Source: Sabellastarte sp. h YS-2021
Lineage: Eukaryota; Annelida; Polychaeta; Sabellida; Sabellidae
Assembly (NCBI GenBank): GCA_964017235.1
Contig: OZ024933.1
Location: forward strand, 58,076,255-58,140,254
Direction: 5' to 3'
Length of the DNA: 64,000 nucleotides
Part shown: piece after piece, positions 9,724 through 20,813 of the stretch
Layout of the letters: every line of letters starts with the position of its first letter
How positions within the stretch are numbered: position 1 is the first letter of the stretch
Translations under genes and position numbers: made by a program
Notes under the pieces: generated by a model
What the model saw: only the letters and a program-made list of their open reading frames with translations
The model's database searches: none
Told to the model about the DNA's origin: nothing

Positions 9724-9748
9724 TTAACTTAACTTAACTTAACTTAAC
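9724..9748 (+). repeat. LINE terminal microsatellite (TTAAC)5
   Basis: Five perfect TTAAC units form the 3' end instead of poly(A). I-group elements commonly end in short simple repeats. Confidence 0.95.
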
Positions 9749-9762
9749 TAACACATATGACT
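9749..9762. repeat. Target-site duplication of the LINE, right copy
   Basis: TAACACATATGACT, identical to 3919-3932. One C further left could be counted in the duplication because the TTAAC tail also ends in C. Confidence 0.95.
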
Positions 9763-9929
9763 GCTTTCACTTTTATAACTGCATGAATTTATATAGCAGT
9801 GTGTTCAAAAGAAATATGTGCACGAGTACATTGTGGTCTCATCTCCCATACAGAACACTCTTGTCTTTCTCACAACAAAAATATTGATCAATTTTGATGT
9901 CAAAGACCAGTCAGACAGCACTGTCTAAT

Positions 9930-10229
9930 GGCTGGGAGTTGTGGCGTGCTCCTGTAATCCAGTTACTTGGAAGCCTGAGTTGAAGGACATCTTGAGGGTA
10001 GGAGCTCTGTTGGTTACCTTCCTATGTTGATCAGGTGTCTGCACTAAGCTGTGCATCAATATGGTGGTCCTGGTGGAGACTTGGGTCACCAGATTGTATA
10101 ATGAGGGATGTACAGGCTCAGATTGGAAACACAGCAGGCAGAAGTCTCCGTGTACAGCAGTAGTGAGATTGCACTTGTGAATAGGAGATATCTGGTAGCC
10201 TACTCAATACAGACGGACTCAACTCTTTT
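9930..10229 (+). ncRNA. 7SL: SRP RNA gene, copy 6 (class A variant)
   Basis: Helix 8 apex CAGATTG (altered SRP54 loop). Helix 6 GGTGGTCC pairs with GGGTCACC through wobble. GATGTAC replaces GACGTAC. The LINE lies 181 bp upstream, so the proximal upstream region is retained. Confidence 0.85.
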
Positions 10230-10694
10230 ACCCTTTCTCAGTAATTTGTTTTTATTTGCAGAGATGCTGATGTTTAATTCACATTCTTATTGCTGCCATA
10301 TACAGTTCACACAAATGTCATTCCAATTAAATAGCCTACAAATGCATGAACATCATTAGTTTTATTTGTACTCGCTAAATACACGCAGAATTCAGTACTT
10401 GCATGAAAAGAACATCTAAAATAGTACTGATACAGATTGACAAGGTTTGAAATTAATTTGGAATTTGTAACAATATATTTTTGTATGAATAAAAATGTTT
10501 AAATTGAAATTTCTAACACATATGACTGCTTTCACTTTTATAACTGCATGAATTTATATAGCAGTGTGTTCAAAAGAAATATGTGCACGAGTACATTGTG
10601 GTCTCATCTCCCATACAGAACACTCTTGTCTTTCTCACAACAAAAATATTGATCAATTTAGATGTCAAAGACCAGTCAGACAGCACTGTCTAAT

Positions 10695-10994
10695 GGCTGG
10701 GAGTTGTGGCGTGCTCCTGTAATCCAGTTACTTGGAAGCCTGAGTTGAAGGACATCTTGAGGGTAGGAGCTCTGTTGGTTACCTTCCTATGTTGATCAGG
10801 TGTCTGCACTAAGCTGTGCATCAATATGGTGGCCCTGGTGGAGACTTGGGTCACCAGGTTGTATAATGAGGGACGTACAGGCTCAGGGTGGAAACACAGC
10901 AGGCAGAAGTCTCCGTGTACAGCAGTAGTGAGATTGCACTTGTGAATAGGAGATATCTGGTAGCCTACTCAATACAGACGGACTCAACTCTTTT
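10695..10994 (+). ncRNA. 7SL: SRP RNA gene, copy 7 (class G)
   Basis: SRP54 and SRP19 sites intact. Carries CTGTTGG in helix 5, like copy 1. Confidence 0.92.
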
Positions 10995-11459
10995 ACCCTT
11001 TCTCAGTAATTTGTTTTTATTTGCAGAGATGCTGATGTTTCATTCACATTCTTATTGCTGTCATATACAGTTCACACAAATGTCATTCCAATTAAATAGC
11101 CTACAAATGCATGAACATCATTAGTTTTATTTGTACTCGCTAAATACACGCAGAATTCAGTACTTGCATGAAAAGAACATCTAAAATAGTACTGATACAG
11201 ATTGACAAGGTTTGAAATTAATTTGGAATTTGTAACAATATATTTTTGTATGAATAAAAATGTTTAAATTGAAATTTCTAACACATATGACTGCTTTCAC
11301 TTTTATAACTGCATGAATTTATATAGCAGTGTGTTCAAAAGAAATATGTGCACGAGTACATTGTGGTCTCATCTCCCATACAGAACACTCTTGTCTTTCT
11401 CACAACAAAAATATTGATCAATTTTGATGTCAAAGACCAGTCAGACAGCACTGTCTAAT

Positions 11460-11759
11460 GGCTGGGAGTTGTGGCGTGCTGCTGTAATCCAGTTACTTGG
11501 AAGCCTGAGTTGAAGGACATCTTAAGGGTAGGAGCTCTGTTGGTTACCTTCCTATGTTGATCAGGTGTCTGCACTAAGCTGTGCATCAATATGGTGGTCC
11601 TGGTGGAGACTTGGGTCACCAGATTGTATAATGAGGGACGTACAGGCTCAGATTGGAAACACAGCAGGCAGAAGTCTCCGTGTACAGCAGTAGTGAGATT
11701 GCACTTGTGAATAGGAGATATCTGGTAGCCTACTCAATACAGACGGACTCAACTCTTTT
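11460..11759 (+). ncRNA. 7SL: SRP RNA gene, copy 8 (class A variant, Alu-domain change)
   Basis: Helix 8 apex CAGATTG. A private C-to-G change gives GTGCTGCTG in place of GTGCTCCTG and breaks a pair of Alu-domain helix 3. CTTAAGGG replaces CTTGAGGG in the B-box-like segment. Probably non-functional. Confidence 0.8.
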
Positions 11760-12224
11760 ACCCTTTCTCAGTAATTTGTTTTTATTTGCAGAGATGCTGA
11801 TGTTTAATTCACATTCTTATTGCTGTCATATACAGTTCACACAAATGTCATTCCAATTAAATAGCCTACAAATGCATGAACATCATTAGTTTTATTTGTA
11901 CTCGCTAAATACACGCAGAATTCAGTACTTGCATGAAAAGAACATCTAAAATAGTACTGATACAGATTGACAAGGTTTGAAATTAATTTGAAATTTGTAA
12001 CAATATATTTTTGTATGAATAAAAATGTTTAAATTGAAATTTCTAACACATATGACTGCTTTCACTTTTATAACTGCATGAATTTATATAGCAGTGTGTT
12101 CAAAAGAAATATGTGCACGAGTACATTGTGGTCTCATCTCCCATACAGAACACTCTTGTCTTTCTCACAACAAAAATATTGATCTATTTTGATGTCAAAG
12201 ACCAGTCAGACAGCACTGTCTAAT

Positions 12225-12524
12225 GGCTGGGAGTTGTGGCGCGCTCCTGTAATCCAGTTACTTGGAAGCCTGAGTTGAAGGACATCTTGAGGGTAGGAGC
12301 TCTGTTGGTTACCTTCCTATGTTGATCAGGTGTCTGCACTAAGCTGTGCATCAATATGGTTGGCCTGGTGGAGACTTGGTTCACCAGATTGTATAATGAG
12401 GGATGTACAGGCTCAGATTGGAAACACAGCAGGCAGAAGTCTCCATGTACAGCAGTAGTGAGATTGCACTTGTGAATAGGAGATATCTGGTAGCCTACTC
12501 AATACAGACGGACTCAACTCTTTT
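12225..12524 (+). ncRNA. 7SL: SRP RNA gene, copy 9 (class A variant, helix 6 altered)
   Basis: Helix 8 apex CAGATTG. The helix 6 5' strand reads GGTTGGCC instead of GGTGGCCC, opposite GGTTCACC, so the SRP19 stem pairs poorly. GCGCGCTCC in the Alu domain and GATGTAC before helix 8. Probably non-functional. Confidence 0.8.
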
Positions 12525-13124
12525 ACCCTTTCTCAGTAATTTGTTTTTATTTGCAGAGATGCTGATGTTTAATTCACATTCTTATTGCTGTCATATACAG
12601 TTCACACAAATGTCATTCCAATTAAATAGCCTACAAATGCATGAACATCATTAGTTTTATTTGTACTCGCTAAATACACGCAGAATTCAGTACTTGCATG
12701 AAAAGAACATCTAAAATAGTACTGATACAGATTGACAAGGTTTGAAATTAATTTAGAATTTGTAACAATATATTTTTGTATGAATAAAAATGTTTAAATT
12801 GAAATTTCTAACACATATGACTGCTTTCACTTTTATAACTGCATGAATTTATATAGCAGTGTGTTCAAAAGAAATATGTGCATGAGTACATTGTGGTCTC
12901 ATCTCCCATACAGAACACTCTTGTCTTTCTCACAACAAAAATATTGATCAATTTCGATGTCAAAGACCAGTCAGACAGCACTGTCTAATGGCTGGGAGTT
13001 GTGGCGTGCTCCTGTAATCCAGTTACTTGGAAGCCTGAGTTGAAGGACATCTTGAGGGTAGGAGCTCTGTTGGTTACCTTCCTATGTTGATCAGGTGTCT
13101 GCACTAAGCTGTGCATCAATATGG

Positions 13125-13137
13125 TGGCCCTGGTGGA
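13125..13137. repeat. Target-site duplication of the SINE, left copy
   Basis: TGGCCCTGGTGGA, repeated at 13299-13311. Intact class G genes have it once, in helix 6. Confidence 0.95.
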
Positions 13138-13298
13138 CAAAGGTCAAAGGTCAAAGTTGGGGTTTTACGTCCCGTTCAACAGCCAGGGTCATATTGGGAC
13201 AGGTCCTCAGAATTGCCACTTGTGGGACTCGAACTCACAGAGGTGACAGCCTATGATTAGATGCCAAACTTGCTAACCACTAGGCCACTGAGGACCTC
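13138..13298 (-). mobile_element. tRNA-derived SINE, 161 bp
   Basis: Read on the minus strand from 13298: a tRNA-like head with an A box TGGCCTAGTGG (13277-13287) and a B box GTTCGAGTCCC (13224-13234), a body with TGACCCTGGCTG and GGGACGTAAAACCCC, and a 3' tail of a 7-bp repeat CTTTGAC ending at 13138. A 13-bp target-site duplication flanks it. The segment GGGGTTTTACGTCCC (plus strand) resembles a core I recall from mollusc SINEs, unverified. The tail does not match the TTAAC tail of the LINE in this window. Confidence 0.9.
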
Positions 13299-13311
13299 TG
13301 GCCCTGGTGGA
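13299..13311. repeat. Target-site duplication of the SINE, right copy
   Basis: TGGCCCTGGTGGA, identical to 13125-13137. Confidence 0.95.
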
Positions 13312-13928
13312 GACTTGGGTCACCAGGTTGTATAATGAGGGACGTACAGGCTCAGGGTGGAAACACAGCAGGCAGAAGTCTCTGTGTACAGCAGTAGTGA
13401 GATTGCACTTGTGAATAGGAGATATCTGGTAGCCTACTCAATACAGACGGACTCAACTCTTTTACCCTTTCTCAGTAATTTGTTTTTATTTGCAGAGATG
13501 CTGATGTTTAATTCACATTCTTATTGCTGTCATATACAGTTCACACAAATGTCATTCCAATTAAATAGCCTACAAATGCATGAACATCATTAGTTTTATT
13601 TGTACTCGCTAAATACACGCAGAATTCAGTACTTGCATGAAAAGAACATCTAAAATAGTACTGATACAGATTGACAAGGTTTGAAATTAATTTGGAATTT
13701 GTAGCAATATATCTTTGTATGAATAAAAATGTTTAAATTGAAATTTCTAACACATATGACTGCTTTCACTTTTATAACTGCATGAATTTATATAGCAGTG
13801 TGTTCAAAAGAAATATGTGCATGAGTACATTGTGGTCTCATCTCCCATACAGAACACTCTTGTCTTTCTCACAACAAAAATATTGATCTATTTTGATGTC
13901 AAAGACCAGTCAGACAGCACTGTCTAAT

Positions 13929-14228
13929 GGCTGGGAGTTGTGGCGTGCTCCTGTAATCCAGTTACTTGGAAGCCCGAGTTGAAGGACATCTTGAGGGTAG
14001 GAGCTCTGCTGGTTACCTTACTATGTTGATCAGGTGTCTGCACTAAGCTGTGCATCAATATGGTGGCCCTGGTGGAGACTTGGGTCACCAGGTTGTATAA
14101 TGAGGGACGTACAGGCTCAGGGTGGAAACACAGCAGGCAGAAGTCTCCGTGTACAGCAGTAGTGAGATTGCACTTGTGAATAGGAGATATCTGGTAGCCT
14201 ACTCAATACAGACGGACTCAACTCTTTT
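13929..14228 (+). ncRNA. 7SL: SRP RNA gene, copy 11 (class G)
   Basis: SRP54 and SRP19 sites intact. AGCCCGAG replaces AGCCTGAG at the Alu/helix 5 junction, and TTACTATG replaces TTCCTATG. Confidence 0.9.
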
Positions 14229-14693
14229 ACCCTTTCTCAGTAATTTGTTTTTATTTGCAGAGATGCTGATGTTTCATTCACATTCTTATTGCTGTCATAT
14301 ACAGTTCACAGAAATGTCATTCCAATTAAATAGCCTACAAATGCATGAACATCATTAGTTTTATTTGTACTCGCTAAATACACGCAGAATTCAGTACTTG
14401 CATGAAAAGAACATCTAAAATAGTACTGATACAGATTGACAAGGTTTGAAATTAATTTGGAATTTGTAACAATATATTTTTGTATGAATAAAAATATTTA
14501 AATTGAAATTTCTAACACATATGACTGCTTTCACTTTTATAACTGCATGAATTTATACAGCAGTGTGTTCAAAAGAAATATGTGCACGAGTACATTGTGG
14601 TCTCATCTCCCATACAGAACACTCTTGTCTTTCTCACAACAAAAATATTGATCTATTTTGATGTCAAAGACCAGTCAGACAGCACTGTCTAAT

Positions 14694-14993
14694 GGCTGGG
14701 AGTTGTGGCATGCTCCTGTAATCCAGTTACTTGGAAGCCTGAGTTGAAGGACATCTTGAGGGTAGGAGCTCTGTTGGTTACCTTCCTATGTTGATCAGGT
14801 GTCTGCACTAAGCTGTGCATCAATATGGTGGCCCTGGTGGAGACTTGGGTCACCAGGTTGTATAATGAGGGACGTACAGGCTCAGGGTGGAAACACAGCA
14901 GGCAGAAGTCTCCGTGTACAGCAGTAGTGAGATTGCACTTGTGAATAGGAGATATCTGGTAGCCTACTCAATACAGACGGACTCAACTCTTTT
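14694..14993 (+). ncRNA. 7SL: SRP RNA gene, copy 12 (class G)
   Basis: Core sites intact. GGCATGCTCC replaces GGCGTGCTCC near the Alu-domain loop. Confidence 0.9.
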
Positions 14994-15458
14994 ACCCTTT
15001 CTCAGTAATTTGTTTTTATTTGCAGAGATGCTGATGTTTAATTCACATTCTTATTGCTGTCATATACAGTTCACACAAATGTCATTCCAATTAAATAGCC
15101 TACAAATGCATGAACATCATTAGTTTTATTTGTACTCGCTAAATACACGCAGAATTCAGTACTTGCATGAAAAGAACATCTAAAATAGTACTGATACAGA
15201 TTGACAAGGTTTGAAATTAATTTGGAATTTGTAACAATATATTTTTGTATGAATAAAAATGTTTAAATTGAAATTTCTAACACATATGACTGCTTTCACT
15301 TTTATAACTGCATGAATTTATACAGCAGTGTGTTCAAAAGAAATATGTGCACGAGTACATTGTGGTCTCATCTCCCATACAGAACACTCTTGTCTTTCTC
15401 ACAACAAAAATATTGATCTATTTTGATGTCAAAGACCAGTCAGACAGCACTGTCTAAT

Positions 15459-15758
15459 GGCTGGGAGTTGTGGCGTGCTCCTGTAATCCAGTTACTTGGA
15501 AGCCTGAGTTGAAGGACATCTTGAGGGTAGGAGCTCTGCTGGTTACCTTCCTATGTTGATCAGGTGTCTGCACTAAGCTGTGCATCAATATGGTGGCCCT
15601 GGTGGAGACTTGGATCACCAGGTTGTATAATGAGGGACGTACAGGCTCAGGGTGGAAACACAGCAGGCAGAAGTCTCCGTGTACAGCAGTAGTGAGATTG
15701 CACTTGTGAATAGGAGATATCTGGTAGCCTACTCAATACAGACGGACTCAACTCTTTT
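15459..15758 (+). ncRNA. 7SL: SRP RNA gene, copy 13 (class G, helix 6 mismatch)
   Basis: SRP54 site intact. Helix 6 3' strand reads GGATCACC instead of GGGTCACC, which puts A opposite C in the SRP19 stem. Confidence 0.88.
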
Positions 15759-16223
15759 ACCCTTTCTCAGTAATTTGTTTTTATTTGCAGAGATGCTGAT
15801 GTTTAATTCACATTCTTATTGCTGTCATATACAGTTCACACAAATGTCATTCCAATTAAATAGCCTACAAATGCATGAACATCATTAGTTTTATTTGTAC
15901 TCGCTAAATACACGCAGAATTCAGTACTTGCATGAAAAGAACATCTAAAATAGTACTGATACAGATTGACAAGGTTTGAAATTAATTTGGAATTTGTAAC
16001 AATATATTTTTGTATGAATAAAAATGTTTAAATTGAAATTTCTAACACATATGACTGCTTTCACTTTTATAACTGCATGAATTTATATAGCAGTGTGTTC
16101 AAAAGAAATATGTGCACGAGTACATTGTGGTCTCATCTCCCATACAGAACACTCTTGTCTTTCTCACAACAAAAATATTGATCTATTTTGATGTCAAAGA
16201 CCAGTCAGACAGCACTGTCTAAT

Positions 16224-16523
16224 GGCTGGGAGTTGTGGCGTGCTCCTGTAATCCAGTTACTTGGAAGCCTGAGTTGAAGGACATCTTGAGGGTAGGAGCT
16301 TTGCTGGTTACCTTCCTATGTTGATCAGGTGTCTGCACTAAGCTGTGCATCAATATGGTGGCCCTGGTGGAGACTTGGGTCACCAGGTTGTATAATGAGG
16401 GACGTACAGGTTCAGGGTGGAAACACAGCAGGCAGAAGTCTCCGTGTACAGCAGTAGTGAGATTGCACTTGTGAATAGGAGATATCTGGTAGCCTACTCA
16501 ATACAGACGGACTCAACTCTTTT
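16224..16523 (+). ncRNA. 7SL: SRP RNA gene, copy 14 (class G)
   Basis: Core sites intact. AGCTTTGCTGG allele in helix 5 (shared with copies 16 and 25) and CAGGTTCAGGG before helix 8. First gene of a 9-unit higher-order repeat. Confidence 0.9.
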
Positions 16524-16988
16524 ACCCTTTCTCAGTAATTTGTTTTTATTTGCAGAGATGCTGATGTTTAATTCACATTCTTATTGCTGTCATATACAGT
16601 TCACACAAATGTCATTCCAATTAAATAGCCTACAAATGCATGAACATCATTAGTTTTATTTGTACTTGCTAAATACACGCAGAATTCAGTACTTGCATGA
16701 AAAGAACATCTAAAATAGTACTGATACAGATTGACAAGGTTTGAAATTAATTTGGAATTTGTAACAATATATTTTTGTATGAATAAAAATGTTTAAATTG
16801 AAATTTCTAACACATATGACTGCTTTCACTTTTATAACTGCATGAATTTATATAGCAGTGTGTTCAAAAGAAATATGTGCACGAGTACATTGTGGTCTCA
16901 TCTCCCATACAGAACACTCTTGTCTTTCTCACAACAAAAATATTGATCAATTATGATGTCAAAGACCAGTCAGACAGCACTGTCTAAT

Positions 16989-17288
16989 GGCTGGGAGTTG
17001 TGGCGTGCTCCTGTAATCCAGTTACTTGGAAGCCTGAGTTGAAGGACATCTTGAGGGTAGGAGCTCTGTTGGTTACCTTCCTATGTTGATCAGGTGTCTG
17101 CACTAAGCTGTGCATCAATATGGTGGTTCTGGTGGAGACTTGGGTCACCAGGTTGTATAATGAGGGACGTACAGGCTCAGATTGGAAACACAGCAGGCAG
17201 AAGTCTCCGTGTACAGCAGTAGTGAGATTGCACTTGTGAATAGGAGATATCTGGTAGCCTACTCAATACAGACGGACTCAACTCTTTT
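16989..17288 (+). ncRNA. 7SL: SRP RNA gene, copy 15 (class A variant, GGTTC type)
   Basis: Helix 8 apex CAGATTG. Helix 6 reads GGTGGTTC opposite GGGTCACC, still paired through two U-G wobbles. The GGTTC haplotype recurs in copies 17, 22, 24, 26, 31, 32 and 37. Confidence 0.85.
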
Positions 17289-17753
17289 ACCCTTTCTCAG
17301 TAATTTGTTTTTATTTGCAGAGATGCTGATGTTTAATTCACATTCTTATTGCTGTCATATACAGTTCACACAAATGTCATTCCAATTAAATAGCCTACAA
17401 ATGCATGAACATCATTAGTTTTATTTGTACTCGCTAAATACACGCAGAATTCAGTACTTGCATGAAAAGAACATCTAAAATAGTACTGATACAGATTGAC
17501 AAGGTTTGAAATTAATTTGGAATTTGTAACAATATATTTTTGTATGAATAAAAATGTTTAAATTGAAATTTCTAACACATATGACTGCTTTCACTTTTAT
17601 AACTGCATGAATTTATATAGCAGTGTGTTCAAAAGAAATATGTGCACGAGTACATTGTGGTCTCATCTCCCATACAGAACACTCTTGTCTTTCTCACAAC
17701 AAAAATATTGATCTATTTTGATGTCAAAGACCAGTCAGACAGCACTGTCTAAT

Positions 17754-18053
17754 GGCTGGGAGTTGTGGCGTGCTCCTGTAATCCAGTTACTTGGAAGCCT
17801 GAGTTGAAGGACATCTTGAGGGTAGGAGCTTTGCTGGTTACCTTCCTATGTTGATCAGGTGTCTGCACTAAGCTGTGCATCAATATGGTGGCCCTGGTGG
17901 AGACTTGGGTCACCAGGTTGTATAATGAGGGACGTACAGGCTCAGGGTGGAAACACAGCAGGCAGAAGTCTCCGTGTACAGCAGTAGTGAGATTGCACTT
18001 GTGAATAGGAGATATCTGGTAGCCTACTCAATACAGACGGACTCAACTCTTTT
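17754..18053 (+). ncRNA. 7SL: SRP RNA gene, copy 16 (class G)
   Basis: Core sites intact, AGCTTTGCTGG allele in helix 5. Confidence 0.92.
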
Positions 18054-18518
18054 ACCCTTTCTCAGTAATTTGTTTTTATTTGCAGAGATGCTGATGTTTA
18101 ATTCACATTCTTATTGCTGTCATATACAGTTCACACAAATGTCATTCCAATTAAATAGCCTACAAATGCATGAACATCATTAGTTTTATTTGTACTTGCT
18201 AAATACACGCAGAATTCAGTACTTGCATGAAAAGAACATCTAAAATAGTACTGATACAGATTGACAAGGTTTGAAATTAATTTGGAATTTGTAACAATAT
18301 ATTTTTGTATGAATAAAAATGTTTAAATTGAAATTTCTAACACATATGACTGCTTTCACTTTTATAACTGCATGAATTTATATAGCAGTGTGTTCAAAAG
18401 AAATATGTGCACGAGTACATTGTGGTCTCATCTCCCATACAGAACACTCTTGTCTTTCTCACAACAAAAATATTGATCAATTATGATGTCAAAGACCAGT
18501 CAGACAGCACTGTCTAAT

Positions 18519-18818
18519 GGCTGGGAGTTGTGGCGTGCTCCTGTAACCCAGTTACTTGGAAGCCTGAGTTGAAGGACATCTTGAGGGTAGGAGCTCTGTT
18601 GGTTACCTTCCTATGTTGATCAGGTGTCTGCACTAAGCTGTGCATCAATATGGTGGTTCTGGTGGAGACTTGGGTCACCAGGTTGTATAATGAGGGACGT
18701 ACAGGCTCAGATTGGAAACACAGCAGGCAGAAGTCTCCGTGTACAGCAGTAGTGAGATTGCACTTGTGAATAGGAGATATCTGGTAGCCTACTCAATACA
18801 GACGGACTCAACTCTTTT
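18519..18818 (+). ncRNA. 7SL: SRP RNA gene, copy 17 (class A variant, GGTTC type)
   Basis: Helix 8 apex CAGATTG, helix 6 GGTGGTTC. A private change makes TGTAACCC out of TGTAATCC in the conserved Alu-domain loop motif. Confidence 0.83.
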
Positions 18819-19283
18819 ACCCTTTCTCAGTAATTTGTTTTTATTTGCAGAGATGCTGATGTTTAATTCACATTCTTATTGCTGTCATATACAGTTCACA
18901 CAAATGTCATTCCAATTAAATAGCCTACAAATGCATGAACATCATTAGTTTTATTTGTACTCGCTAAATACACGCAGAATTCAGTACTTGCATGAAAAGA
19001 ACATCTAAAATAGTACTGATACAGATTGACAAGGTTTGAAATTAATTTGGAATTTGTAGCAATATATCTTTGTATGAATAAAAATGTTTAAATTGAAATT
19101 TCTAACACATATGACTGCTTTCACTTTTATAACTGCATGAATTTATATAGCAGTGTGTTCAAAAGAAATATGTGCATGAGTACATTGTGGTCTCATCTCC
19201 CATACAGAACACTCTTGTCTTTCTCACAACAAAAATATTGATCTATTTTGATGTCAAAGACCAGTCAGACAGCACTGTCTAAT

Positions 19284-19583
19284 GGCTGGGAGTTGTGGCG
19301 TGCTCCTGTAATCCAGTTACTTGGAAGCCTGAGTTGAAGGACATCTTGAGGGTAGGAGCTCTGCTGGTTACCTTCCTATGTTGATCAGGTGTCTGCACTA
19401 AGCTGTGCATCAATATGGTGGCCCTGGTGGAGACTTGGGTCACCAGGTTGTATAATGAGGGACGTACAGGCTCAGGGTGGAAACACAGCAGGCAGAAGTC
19501 TCCGTGTACAGCAGTAGTGAGATTGCACTTGTGAATAGGAGATATCTGGTAGCCTACTCAATACAGACGGACTCAACTCTTTT
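19284..19583 (+). ncRNA. 7SL: SRP RNA gene, copy 18 (class G, consensus)
   Basis: The commonest class G sequence in the array (CATCTTGAG, CTCTGCTGG, GGCCC, CAGGGTG, T4). All protein-binding sites are intact. Confidence 0.93.
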
Positions 19584-20048
19584 ACCCTTTCTCAGTAATT
19601 TGTTTTTATTTGCAGAGATGCTGATGTTTCATTCACATTCTTATTGCTGTCATATACAGTTCACACAAATGTCATTCCAATTAAATAGCCTACAAATGCA
19701 TGAACATCATTAGTTTTATTTGTACTCGCTAAATACACGCAGAATTCAGTACTTGCATGAAAAGAACATCTAAAATAGTACTGATACAGATTGACAAGGT
19801 TTGAAATTAATTTGGAATTTGTAACAATATATTTTTGTATGAATAAAAATGTTTAAATTGAAATTTCTAACACATATGACTGCTTTGACTTTTATAACTG
19901 CATGAATTTATATAGCAGTGTGTTCAAAAGAAATATGTGCACGAGTACATTGTGGTCTCATCTCCCATACAGAACACTCTTGTCTTTCTCACAACAAAAA
20001 TATTGATCTATTTTGATGTCAAAGACCAGTCAGACAGCACTGTCTAAT

Positions 20049-20348
20049 GGCTGGGAGTTGTGGCGTGCTCCTGTAATCCAGTTACTTGGAAGCCTGAGTT
20101 GAAGGACATCTTGAGGGTAGGAGCTCTGCTGGTTACCTTCCTATGTTGATCAGGTGTCTGCACTAAGCTGTGCATCAATATGGTGGTCCTGGTGGAGACT
20201 TGGGTCACCAGGTTGTTTAATGAGGGACGTACAGGCTCAGATTGGAAACACAGCAGGCAGAAGTCTCCGTGTACAGCAGTAGTGAGATTGCACTTGTGAA
20301 TAGGAGATATCTGGTAGCCTACTCAATACAGACGGACTCAACTCTTTT
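20049..20348 (+). ncRNA. 7SL: SRP RNA gene, copy 19 (class A variant, GTTTA type)
   Basis: Helix 8 apex CAGATTG, helix 6 GGTGGTCC with wobble pairing, and GGTTGTTTAATG in place of GGTTGTATAATG. This haplotype recurs in copies 21, 28, 30, 34, 36, 38, 73 and 75. Confidence 0.85.
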
Positions 20349-20813
20349 ACCCTTTCTCAGTAATTTGTTTTTATTTGCAGAGATGCTGATGTTTAATTCA
20401 CATTCTTATTGCTGTCATATACAGTTCACACAAATGTCATTCCAATTAAATAGCCTACAAATGCATGAACATCATTAGTTTTATTTGTACTCGCTAAATA
20501 CACGCAGAATTCAGTACTTGCATGAAAAGAACATCTAAAATAGTACTGATACAGATTGACAAGGTTTGAAATTAATTTGGAATTTGTAGCAATATATCTT
20601 TGTATGAATAAAAATGTTTAAATTGAAATTTCTAACACATATGACTGCTTTCACTTTTATAACTGCATGAATTTATATAGCAGTGTGTTCAAAAGAAATA
20701 TGTGCATGAGTACATTGTGGTCTCATCTCCCATACAGAACACTCTTGTCTTTCTCACAACAAAAATATTGATCTATTTTGATGTCAAAGACCAGTCAGAC
20801 AGCACTGTCTAAT

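Larger units (their letters stand above)
3933..9748 (+). mobile_element. Complete non-LTR retrotransposon (LINE), I/Nimb-like, 5816 bp
   Basis: Order: GC-rich 5' UTR, ORF1 with three zinc knuckles, ORF2 with APE endonuclease, reverse transcriptase, RNase H and a C-terminal zinc knuckle, AT-rich 3' UTR, and five TTAAC repeats at the end. A perfect 14-bp target-site duplication flanks it, and both long frames are open, so it looks like a full-length, recent insertion that could be or recently was active. RNase H plus a gag-like ORF1 places it in the I superfamily (I, Nimb and relatives); the Nimb suggestion is from memory of mollusc elements. It sits in a spacer, 181 bp upstream of SRP gene copy 6. 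Confidence 0.95.
9378..9748 (+). other. LINE 3' untranslated region and tail
   Basis: A 371-bp AT-rich region after the ORF2 stop. It ends in two small hairpins and a TTAAC microsatellite tail. It holds no long open frame. Confidence 0.85.
9749..13137 (+). repeat. 765-bp SRP-RNA tandem array, middle segment (rest of unit 6 to part of unit 10)
   Basis: The array resumes after the LINE at the second target-site copy. Units start at 10375, 11140, 11905 and 12670. Unit 10 is interrupted by a SINE after 13137. Removing the LINE plus one 14-bp duplication restores an exact 765-bp spacing between gene copies 5 and 6 (6595 minus 5830). Confidence 0.98.
12990..13463 (+). pseudogene. 7SL: SRP RNA gene, copy 10, split by a SINE
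   Basis: Class G sequence on both sides, but a 161-bp minus-strand SINE with its 13-bp duplication is inserted in the 5' strand of helix 6, next to the SRP19 loop. Without the insert the gene would be 300 bp. CTCTGTG replaces CTCCGTG after helix 8. The mature RNA could not fold normally. Confidence 0.93.

Noticed and set aside
9724-9748. (TTAAC)5 as telomeric repeat
   Set aside because: It differs from the TTAGGG-type metazoan telomere repeat and is directly next to the LINE insertion junction, so it is the element tail.
13138-13298. SINE as a partner mobilised by the LINE in this window
   Set aside because: The SINE ends in a CTTTGAC-type 7-bp tail and lacks the GGTG/CACC hairpins and TTAAC repeats of the LINE 3' end.
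13138-13298. A genuine minus-strand tRNA gene
   Set aside because: A and B boxes are tRNA-like, but the sequence continues into a SINE body and simple tail, is flanked by a target-site duplication, and I cannot fold a clean cloverleaf with a proper acceptor stem.
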